NCBI GenBank assembly: GCA_910574455.1
Contig: CAJSYZ010000012.1
Coordinates: forward strand, 613,317-677,316
Origin: Trichaptum fuscoviolaceum
Taxonomy: Eukaryota; Basidiomycota; Agaricomycetes; Hymenochaetales; Trichaptaceae
Length of the DNA stretch: 64,000 nucleotides
Direction: 5' to 3'
The notes below the pieces were generated by a model. It saw only the letters and a list, made by a program, of their open reading frames with translations, was not told the DNA's origin and searched no databases. Of the stretch, positions 37,401-46,946 are shown one piece after another (the stretch's first letter is position 1; the number at the start of each line of letters is the position of its first letter). The position numbers and the translations under genes were made by a program.

Positions 37401-37849
37401 GGTCACTGTTGACTGTGGCACGGGATCACGTGTCACTGACACGCCGGTGGCACGCAGTGACCACTGACCACTCTCTCTTTCGTCTCTTCCAACTCCTTTG
37501 CACACGCAGTCGTCGTATGTCCCAACCTCTTCCAGCTCAACATCTCACTCTATGGCTGCGACTCACCTGGGTAACAGACGACGGGCGCCGTCAACGAAGC
37601 ACGCATGTGCAAGACGGCCCCATATCTCGATAGCGGCACCTTGCCCTTATTGCGCTCAGGACCGCGGATTCGTGCGTTGAAGCTCGCCAATTGGACCGAC
37701 AAAGGAGTGAACGTTTGGCATCATTATCGAGGACCGTACGAACATGGAGTCTGCTGATCATCGTTACCGCTGTTCAAACCTAGTCTGTCCGAGGTCAGGC
37801 TGAACTTCCAATCTCGTTCAAAGATGAACTTCACTGACTATCTGTTTTA

Positions 37850-38270
37850 GTACTCTACCCAGTTACTGCGCTCTTTGGAGTTGGAACGGGAACCGGTGCC
37901 TGCGCTACTCAGCCGCATCCTGCATCAACTTGGTTCGTCTTTGGAATCACTTTCTATTCCAACATGCACAACGGCCGCCGGGGTAACTTCAATACACATC
38001 TGTGATCGCTTACGCGAAATCAAGCTCTCAAACACCTGGCCTTCTCAGTTGTCTGGGTTGCTTCTCTGCGCGTACCGATCAATGGTGTTGGAGAATGCGG
38101 CAGTGGTCACGGTTCAGTATTGGGATGAAGGCAAGAAGCACTCCATGTTACCACGTCTGAAGATCGCCTGCGCAACGACAGAAGTAGCATTGCGGAGCAC
38201 AAGGAATGCACAGCGTTTTCGTGCAATGGTCGTGAGTGGATGCAGTTACTCATGTTGTTGACAATCCCTT
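37850..38270 (+). pseudogene. leucine-rich (F-box/LRR-like) fragment inside the TIR element
   Basis: The frame reads LELEREPVPALLSRIL, HQLGSSLESLSIPTC and RLREIKLSNTWPSQLSGLLL, a leucine spacing like the LRR part of fungal F-box proteins. No F-box itself is present and the frame ends at 38261. The stretch 37405-37849 between the two fragments holds nothing I recognise. I take this as a second captured piece of host DNA, with moderate confidence. Confidence 0.4.
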
Positions 38271-38611
38271 ACTCATTCACTTGCAGCACGGCGATTTCTA
38301 ATCAATATGTTCACTCGCATCGAAGAGCCTGCGAACTTGCACACTTTGCTTTACTTTGCCGTCACACCTGCACTCACGGGTCATCTGCAGGTGCACCTGA
38401 GTTACATCCTACTATGTAGACATCATGTTTATTCCCTCACTTTTGTTTGAATCATTCACCAAGTCTATGATTCATTCCCTAAACTATTGTATATATGATG
38501 TATATTATAAAACTTAATACAAGTAAATGATTCTGTGCAAGAACTATAAATTGAATCATTAATGCAAATTCATTCATTTTGAGTGAACTATTTGATTCAT
38601 TCACATGAATC

Positions 38612-38675
38612 ATTCATCTGAGTGAATCATTCACCCCATAATATGGGCTATTTTCTGAAGATGCACCATTAGGTG
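38612..38675 (-). repeat. right terminal inverted repeat
   Basis: Reverse complement of the left repeat, with mismatches at about six positions. Its outer 12 bases also supply the last codons and TAA stop of gene E. Confidence 0.85.
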
Positions 38676-40812
38676 CCTGGAGGTATTATAATTCTGGGGA
38701 ATTCAGCCTCATTATAGAGTTGCTCGAGGATTGCGAAAGCAGGGATTGTATATGTTATGTCGAGTCGATCTTCATCAACCCCGACCCCAGATGCGACGAG
38801 ACCTCCCCACCGTCCTCGTAAGTCAGCGACGACAGCTCCAGAATCACCTGCTGTCGAGAAGACGTCCGATAGCGGCGAATACACGGTCCAGTACAGGTGT
38901 TGGTCATACGTGAGAATGTATGTGGGACGGGTTGTTGCGATAGCACACATTGACGCGGACGAAGGAGATTGCCTCCATAGGGTTGGCCATGCCGACTGTC
39001 ACACCGGTGGAAGCACCAGCTTTTATAACTGGGATCGAAACATTCATCTCAGCGCTCGGGATGATATCGGCCCTGATAGGCAACGAGTTATTTTCGGGAT
39101 ATAACTCATGTTGCTCATTGAAAAATGTTCGTATCCTGTTCAAAATAGTGTTGTCCTGCGCGTAGATACCGAAGTTCAAAACGTTATAGTATGGGACCAC
39201 TGTGTTAGCCATTACGGTATGGCACAGCTGGACGACAGCAATATCGCGGTCGTACATGCTCCGGTAGTTCTCGCGCCTTGGTGAAGGCGAATAGACTACT
39301 GCGCCGATGACCAGGGTGTTTGAGTTGTCACTAGTATCCGCATGCCATGTCTGAAGCTGAGTTTTGAAGTTGTTCAGTTCGCTCCTTACTTGTCGCACGT
39401 CTGCTATAGCCTGTACGTAGTCAACCCGGGTCTGTGCATGGCGTAACAATTTCTCTAGAAGTTCCTCCTCCACCGAACTCAGGTACGATTTGTAAATATA
39501 ATCGTAGTGGATCGTAGGTGCAATTTGCACGCGTTTCAAGTTGTAGGCGGTGGCGTTCTCGACTCTATTGTCGATATGTGAGATGGTGTCTGGAAGCAAT
39601 ACATGACGACACGTTATGAAGTGCGATAGAAGCCTGGCTTCCTGTCCTTCCGACTGAACTGGAATCTCACAACAAGTCCCAGAGTTCCGTACGATCGCTT
39701 TCCTCGGGGGCTGACAGCAACGCCTGGTTGCACCGATATAGCGTGTGAGACAGTGGTCTGGACCTTGTGCAACATCCGTTGCATGAATGATCCCAGATCA
39801 GATTGTGAGGGGTCAGGAACGGGTGGCAGCATGAGGACGAGCTGACCCCAAACTTCGTCATCCACTTCCCTGAGAGGTGCAGCGTTCGGTTGAGGTTCGG
39901 GATTCGGTCGTTCAACATCAGGTACAGGGACATACGTCTCAGGTGGGATTTGGTTTATAGCCATATAGACCAGGGGGTCTGCATCATGATCAGCTTGTTC
40001 GTCGGTGTCGACATGACGAAATTCTATGGCCTCGCGAAATTCTACCTCGAACCGCCCTGATAACTTGAATGTCCAGCGCTTGCGAATGGAGCTTCTAATC
40101 GCGTCGGCGCATTCACAATAAACATCACCAACAGGCCTCTCGTAGTCGGAGGGCATAAGCACCTCCAACTCGGACGGTATTACTCCAATCCACACGACAA
40201 CAGGATCTGACCTCCCGTCTTCCCCCTTCCCGTCTTTATGATATCCAATCTTGCATATATCTATGCATGTCACGGTATGCCTGACGTGAAAGCGATCAAA
40301 AGCGTCTTCAAATATAGGTAGCAAAACGGGCCATTGCCCGATCAGAGGGCAGTCGTTGTCGAGGACGTTCAAGAACTTTTCTTTTCCCCGATGTTGATGG
40401 TCCTCTTTTCGCCGCCGATCATGGTTCGATCTGCCAACCAGAGGAGGGTTGGACCGAATCCCGATATAATACTGACAGGTATAAAAACTCGACTCGGAGT
40501 TCAGTGTCGCCACTGGCCTTCTAAATGGCTAATTGAGGTAAATGGGGGATCGGTGACATTCAGCATGGTGAAAATTTCAATTAAACAGCAGTACATACTA
40601 GTACCTGAGCCCGGCCCACCGGCGATGACTTCAAGTCCAAGTTGGATGTGAGATAACAAATTTGAAATTGTAGTATAAGACGCCAAGACATAACTCACTT
40701 CCAAATTCAAAGAGCTGCCACTTGGCAGCCTGAGGCTGGCATTGACTTGCTGTGCCAGTGAGCCGCCGGGACGACTCGGACGCTTCATCCGGTCTCGGTT
40801 GCCCGGATTCAT
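38669..40812 (-). CDS. trypsin-fold protein, paralogue E (full catalytic triad, frameshifted)
   Basis: The diverged fifth paralogue. The first exon is probably MNPGNRDRMKRPSRPGG at 40812, with a GTGAGT donor. The N-terminal domain (NVLDNDCPLIGQWPVLLPIF to FEVEFREA) is nearly identical in DNA to A-D, but everything after it differs. The protease half has all three expected residues: His in ITCRHVLL (codon at 39605-39603), Asp in DRDIAVVQL and Ser in AGDSGAVV with GRWGGLV, plus AGASTGVTVG. It is thus a better candidate active peptidase than A-D. Two frame changes occur, near 39615 (before HFITCRH) and near 38965 (EAISFVRVN to ATTRPTYIL). The stop codon lies in the right repeat of the adjacent transposon. 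Confidence 0.72.
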
Positions 40813-41220
40813 CGTATTGTGAATAAAAGCTGCAAGAGACAGTCAGTAATAATAAGGGGAATGGGAGAGCAGACAATAGTTGAATGCGGGAAGGATAGTG
40901 ACACGGGAGGAAAGGACATACTACTTTTCAGATGAATGAGCGAGGACGAGGAGGGCAAAGGGCGAGGACCTGGCATTGAAGCTTCTTCAAGTCATACTTT
41001 ATAGAGTAGTTGCAGCCTGAGTGGCTGCGGTACTAGTACTATTAGCTATTTTCGTAACGTACCCAGACCAGGCTACTACTAGTAGGCTGAGTAAGTAGTA
41101 TGTCTGCGTGTAGTAGACACGCCGCCACAGCACTGCCAGTGAGACATATAAGGAAAGTCGCCTGGCCTTCAAGTCATCCACACACCCAAAGCACAACCGG
41201 GCCAGCACTTACTCAGAACG
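40813..41220. other. spacer, palindrome-rich
   Basis: About 400 bases upstream of gene E with CAGCCTGAG, ACTACTAGTAGGCTGAG and GCCAGTGAG blocks. No gene is supported. Confidence 0.5.
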
Positions 41221-41224
41221 TTCT

Positions 41225-41995
41225 GGGCAGAAATCCAGCGACTTCGGCAGCCTGAGCAATGAACCACTCTGGCAATCACTATTCACTGGGTACCGAGCCA
41301 CGAAGACATGGCCGCGAACGGCGAACAAGCCTGAGTGGACGCGAAAGCCGAAATCGCGGCACAATTCTCCGACTCGAGATAGGTTGGACGCCTGAAGCAT
41401 CCCGATGTTGCAGACCGGAAACTCCAATCCTCCTTGCGCTGGAAGACGGAGTGGATCAGATTGAAGAGTGGGAAGAAAACTGCTGCGCGCGTTGACCTCA
41501 CTGCACCGTCTCGGGCAGTTCGCAGAATCTGCAAGGATCGGAGCCGGAACGAGTGTGTGATCATCACACAACTCCGGACGGGATACACACCACTCAATAC
41601 TCACTTGGCCCGCATATTGTGCACTGACTCTCCTCTCTGTTTCAATTGCCAAGTTCCGGATCCGGTCTCCCATTATCTCTTCACGTGCCAGTGTCGATTG
41701 CCAGTGTGTACGCAGACACCCGCCGACTCGGAGCACTCCAAACGTCACTCAAAAATAAACCCTTCACATTGAGATCAACCCTGGGCAAGGGTACCAGGCA
41801 TGACCTAGTCCTGCACTACATCAAGGACAACGCTTTCCCCACCTGTTCCCGGCCATCGCGACTCAATGAACCCGGCTTTTTCTACTTATTCCTCGCTTTT
41901 TCTCTCTCTCCCGCTCAAAGGAAGGGCACTGTGTTCAAGTTCCGGAATTGCGTGAGCCTGAGCCTGACTCGGAGTGCCGGCAATTTGAAAGCTCG
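41225..41995 (+). pseudogene. non-LTR retrotransposon relic (RNase H and C-terminal region)
   Basis: The 3' part of a Tad1/I-like LINE. At about 41276 the frame reads ITIHWVPSHEDMAANGEQA, then a TGA, then VDAKAEIAAQ: the RNase H motif HWVPxH..GNE.AD..AK. Downstream, 41434-41772 encodes the post-RNase H region: NECVIITQLRTGYTPLNTHL and a zinc-knuckle-like CFNCQVPDPVSHYLFTC. A frameshift near 41720 leads to LKNKPFTLRSTLGKGTRHDL and LVLHYIKDNAF. The stops and frameshift make it dead. It sits directly beside the Plavaka element. Confidence 0.72.
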
Positions 41996-42712
41996 GCCCG
42001 TTTTTTACTACGACTAGTACTATCAGTTTATTTACTAATAGTATACACTCGGAACGCCTCCGACTCGGATTCTCGGATTCTCGAAAGCGGTTCCCCCCAT
42101 CGACTCGGACTCGGAGCACTGTATAAAAACCATCACCAACATATTGTATCAACACTTGAACAATTCCTGTAACTGTATGCACTCCCCTCTGAGAGTCTTT
42201 CAAGCAACACTTCGCCTCACAATACCGTCATTCGGCATATCTCAATCTGATCATACCCTTTGCACTTTTTCTTGTTTGTTAAAATTATTCTGCGCTTTCA
42301 AGTTCTACAATTACATTCAAGTTACAGTAGTGTTAAATTACAATGTATTCTAAGTGCGCCATCATCATGATAGGCCCTACTTAAGGGCCTGCGGTCACTA
42401 TAATGGAATAATACATCAAATCAAATTAGTCATGGTGCCACTGCCAGTGGTACTGTGCCAACCCGACTCGGAGTCGGACTCGGCGTGCCACTGCCAGTGT
42501 TTTCTAACGCCGACTCCTCGTCAAGGATAACTTCAAGTTCGGATTTTGGAGGGTACACCGCCATGACCTCATCACAACTTGAATACTAATCATTGAAATC
42601 ATATTTGACATGCCCTTGCCGTGCTCTCTCAAGGTACAAATTATATAGTCATATATGCCAACATACTCACAGGCATGCTAACGCCTAGAAATAGGATTTA
42701 ACTCTATTCAAG
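41996..42712. other. left flank of the Plavaka element
   Basis: About 700 bases with GACTCGGA and TGCCACTGCCAGTG blocks (42090-42120, 42430-42500). It probably holds the transposase 3' end and the element's left terminus, but I could not find a matching inverted repeat on the right. Confidence 0.4.
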
Positions 42713-45700
42713 TTATCTGGCTTCGTATAATGTTTCATGCATGTGCATATCAGCGAATCTGTTAACATAAAACTTATCGTAAAAGTCCAAGGACCCTTCC
42801 GGTTCCAATGATTTCGGAGGAGATTCATCACCCTTCGGGACCCCAAGGAGGTGAGCTAACCGAAAGATATCCCCTAGAGCTATCACGGTAAACTTCGAAC
42901 TCTTAGAGCGGTAGGTGGCTCTGCCACTGGCACTCTGTTGAGGACCACTTGCGACAGATTGAGAGGTAGGGGTCGTGAACTCGTACTCTGGTTCGACTAT
43001 CCACATACTTGTTTTTGGGTCAGGCGAGTCTCCAACGCATTTGTAAAACTGGACGAGAGCACATTCGTGACGTTCCACTTTGTCGGTGAAGGAAAATAGA
43101 AGCATAACACGGGCAACTCTCATTCCTGCAAATCCCTTTTTGCCGGAGCTAACTCGAACAAGAACTGCATCTCGTCGAGGTTTTCCACGCCAAGAGGGGC
43201 TAGACCTAATCACTTCCCTCATTGCTTGTTCTATGGGAATCGATTCACCACGGTAGGCAAAGAAAGCGGTGGCCGAATGGAAAACTGAAAAGTCATTGCT
43301 CATATCCAGTTCAAAGTGTTCAAATCTGTTGTAGTCCGATTCGGCCATGCCAGCAGAGCACTCTGAATCGGAGTTGTGGTTGCACCTTTCGTACTTGTTG
43401 AATAAGTACTTTTTTATGAGTTGTCGGAGCTGTCGGAGCTCTGGATGGCCTTTTTTTGCCGCAAGAGCGCTGAGCTGTTTAGGGTACACCTTGCTGGACT
43501 CTGTGTGGACGACAACAAGGAAGTTAGATGTGCAGCATCAGAAAGACGTGTTACTGACGCTGTCTCGAAGCCATTAGCATTAAGCTCAAAGGGTCATTTC
43601 TGCCACCCAAGTGGAACTGGCATTCAGCAAATCCTCTGCCATGAACCGCACCACGCTGTGGCCCATCCGCTAAACCTTCCGAATCGTCCAGATCTGCAAT
43701 TTCATTTGGCTCTTGATTGGCCGCAATATCATCGAAGAAGTCCTCTGTATCATTGGCTGCACCTACAAATAGTACGCCATGATGTTGCATTTCCTCTCTT
43801 TGATTACGGGTCCTCTCAGTGTCATCCGTGACCGTCTCTGATATATTTTTCCGCAAAACGTCTCGCAAGGCTTTCCACGTAGCCTCAGCCAGCGTATCGT
43901 CCAGCAGTCCACGCCTTTTGAAGTCTGCCCTCGACGCAATAAGTTTGCTGAGTCGTTGGTTCGCTGTAATCATCTGACCCAAAGGATCATTTTTGTTTGA
44001 ACGTCGCCATGTCTGCTTGACCGCGTAGATGTGTTTGTTTTCTGTTATAGATGAACACAACCCGCTAGGTGCAGCAAAGAGAGGGATCATTGTAGGATAA
44101 TGGGTCATGGCATGTTGTCGTGGCAGCGAAAAGTTATCCCGGATGCCCTTCGCTATGAATATTTGCCGATATTGATGAAAGTGATCCAGAGAGGCTTTGA
44201 TCTGATCAAGAGTCGAGGCTGTTATCGTGTACCGACGCACAAGGTAACAGAAGTCCAGAAATGCACTCAATGCGTGAATTATATCATCGTGCACAATGCC
44301 CACAATAGCCGGAAGATATACCTAAGCGGATTGCATCAAATATCAGCAAACCACCGCGTCGAACGAGATGAAAAGACCATATACTTTCATAAGTGCCTTT
44401 GAATCATTACCTGTCCATTGCTTGAAGCCTCGACCTTCGGGAAATCTGCGAAGACCAGGAAAAGGAGCAGCGACTCTGATTCTATGCGAAAGTTAGCACT
44501 GAGACTCATATTATTCTACTTGTAAGAGAATAGCACCTTTTATCCACAATATCCAGCTCTGTTGTGGTCAAGCTCTGGCATATCCACTCGACAAGATGAT
44601 CCTTGAACACGCCTTTGATGATTTGGTGCAGAAGGTCCGGAGAAATGAGATCGCATATATCTGCACGCGGGAAGTCATTGGTGAAGGGCTACGGGTTATC
44701 GTTGTGGTAAGTGCACATCCAATGGAGAATTCGGAACCCTTACCACAATATCTTGGTGGAACCCATACTCTTTACGAATTGTTGCTCTACTTATGCTGTT
44801 ATCATCGACTTGTTCTATCAATCGTTCGTGCAGCTCTTTTGTTCGAGGATTTGTAAAGAATTCCGGATTATCTAGGTTCTTGTGAGGTGCTGTGCATCTA
44901 TAAAGACACATTAAGCCATTTTCTCGGGCTCGGATGCGATGTTGGGGAAGGACGGTACTTACTTGCAGCACCATCCTGTGCATATTGCGCATAGACTCAC
45001 CTGTTCCGGATAATCGGCTATATACGAGCCGAGTCCGAGAATCGACCTACGAAAGTGACCATCAGGGCACCGGAGAATGGTTCGCTCTTTGTTCATGGAC
45101 ATTGCGCTCTTCAGTGGTCTCAAGATTCTCGATATAGATGAATGAAAGACTTGATGTCGAAAGCGGCGGAATTCATCCGACTTTTCGTATTGCCGCTCAG
45201 CTGCAAAATGTGTCAGAACTAATCAAATATTATGGTATGGTACACACTCTTTGGTATTGCTAGAAATGCTATAAGCTGGACTGTATTCAATTTCTGTGAC
45301 CGCCGGGCCTTGTTAGATATATTCCCGATGGAGAGATATAACGGATAGTATTCGTTGTTTCCAGTTCCGACAGAGACTGTTGTCTTGTCGCTCCCTAAGA
45401 TTACCGGGACAAACATAGATCCATGGACTGCTTTATCTTCGGCGTAGATCTTATTCTAAGTCAAGGATAATCAGTATGTTTCCTGCGAGTTCATGAGTCA
45501 TGACCTACAGCCTGTTCCCAAGCAAAATTTCCGGACATGTAATTTCTGAACACTCGTTCTTTGTTGTCACTGGCATCAGAGTCCTCCTTTGGCTGATATT
45601 CACGAAATGGAACACAGTCGAATTCGCTTTCCAAAGCCGGATTATCCACCAAATTACGGATCACTTCCAAAGGATCCCGATACCATACATCATACTCTTT

Positions 45701-46703
45701 CCTCTTCCATGACTCGGAGTTCTCGTTTGTTGCCTTTTGGCCATTGTCATTCGTATAGAAGTTACTGAAGGATTTCCAAGGCACATCACCAACTCTCGTA
45801 GCGTCAATGACATTGTACAACTTCTGTGCATCTCCATCGAGCAGCGTACTAGTAATATCCAAATCCGAGTCCTCGTCAGGCTCTGTCGCGTCGAAATCAG
45901 AATATCCGCCAGATTTCGCATTATCCGCGAGGTGGATTAGCTGATATGCCTTCATGATTCCAAGAAGCTTCGTTATGTTACCAGCAGACATTTGCTCTTC
46001 TCGATAGAGAAAATCTGCGAGCTCGAAATCTGCTCGGCACGAATAGGGAAACCAATCATTTGATGTAGGTTTGTTTCGAGGAACGGGGGGTTCTTCGTCT
46101 TTTAAGAAGGTTCCTTCTGCATCGCATGGAGTGGCTGCACGGTGTCTGGTGTCAGAGTACTACAGTAAACCGAGGACAATAAACATGGCACGCACCATTC
46201 AAGTATCTGTGATACACCTTCAAGTTATCCCCGCTCTCCTCATGATCTCCAATGTCTAAGTCCAAGTCTTCAGAGGACGCGCTACGGTCATCACTTCCAA
46301 TGACAGAATGTGACTGAGAATCAGGTCCGCCTACTAGTAGGTCTCGAAGCAGTTCGTCTCGGCCTACTATACTGAGCATCGAGATATCTTGTGTAAGCAT
46401 GGAGATATCGTAATCGTAGGAGTCAGAGCCACTCTCAAGATGACTTTCTGTTGGAAGTTCAGACAACCTAGGGAGAACTTGAAAAGTTGGAGCTCGTGTG
46501 GGTCGACTTGGAATGGGTGAAGAATCATAGTCATGACCACTACCACTGGCAGTAGAACTTGCCATGAATGACGTCGGATGAGCTGAATATTCATGTCTTG
46601 TTCTTCCAGATTGACTCTTGAACGTCCTACTACAGCCGGGCAAGGTGCATCGAATAGTTGGTGGAAAATGAAAGGGATCGTGCTTTTTCCGTGTCGCTGG
46701 CAT
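42713..46703 (-). CDS. Plavaka-type transposase (CACTA/EnSpm-related)
   Basis: Transposase of a Plavaka DNA element. Segments in order: an N-terminal C2H2 finger (CTLPGCSRTFKSQSGRTRH, about 46645-46585); KVYHRYLNG; TPCDAEGTFL; FELADFLYREEQMSAGNI; LYNVIDATRVGDVPWKSF; KEYDVWYRDPLEVIRNLV; NYMSGNFAWEQA; FVPVILGSDKTTVSVGTGN; YYPLYLSIGNI; a central block with HKNLDNP and DLLHQIIKGVFKDHLVEW; ALSAFLDFCYLVRRYT; FSLPRQHAMTHYP with GLCSSITENKHI; and a C-terminal block SVFHSATAFFAYRGE..HECALVQFY..MWIVEPEYE..FYVNRFADMHMHE. I start it at MPATRKK (46703), because upstream codons come from repeated palindromes. I saw no break in the conserved blocks, so it may be active. The intron after YLNG uses a non-obvious donor. 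Confidence 0.88.
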
Positions 46704-46946
46704 CAACTTGAATGTAGCCTCAGTAGAAGTACTAGTACACGTCTTGGGTCTTTGGGTCTCACACCTGAGCCTCAGCCTGAGGCTGCCAGTGAGCCTGAGT
46801 GAACCTGACTCGGAGTTAAAATTAGTCATAGCAGTAGTGGGCGTAAATTTTCAACTTGTCTAAGATAGACGCCCCCGCCTCCCTGATCTTGAACTTGCAC
46901 CTTCGATCCATCTTATCCTCATACAAGACTCAAAACACTGCACAAA
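46704..46946. promoter_or_regulatory. shared divergent upstream region of the Plavaka genes
   Basis: Only 243 bases separate the two start codons, so both promoters must lie here. The region contains GCCTCAGCCTGAGGC (46769-46783), overlapping CAGCCTGAGGCTG, and a CT-rich stretch before the plus-strand start. The functional sites are not identifiable by eye. Confidence 0.5.

Larger units (their letters stand above)
36177..38675. mobile_element. TIR DNA transposon carrying host gene fragments (Pack-TIR type)
   Basis: A 2.5 kb element bounded by terminal inverted repeats, 36177-36240 and 38612-38675. Both read inwards from CACCTAATGGTG, and by eye about 58 of the first 64 bases match. Inside both ends are repeated TGAATCATTCA motifs, as expected of subterminal transposase sites. 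I find no transposase. The interior holds a GT31 glycosyltransferase fragment (minus) and a leucine-rich fragment (plus). Flanks read CCTGAGGTAT (36163-36172) and CCTGGAGGTAT (38676-38686). This could be an imperfect target duplication, but four extra bases separate the left one from the repeat. The superfamily is undecided (hAT or Mutator-like). Confidence 0.75.

Noticed and set aside
36163..38686. CCTGAGGTAT / CCTGGAGGTAT as a definite target-site duplication
   Set aside because: The copies differ by an indel and the left one is four bases from the terminal repeat, so it is mentioned only as possible.
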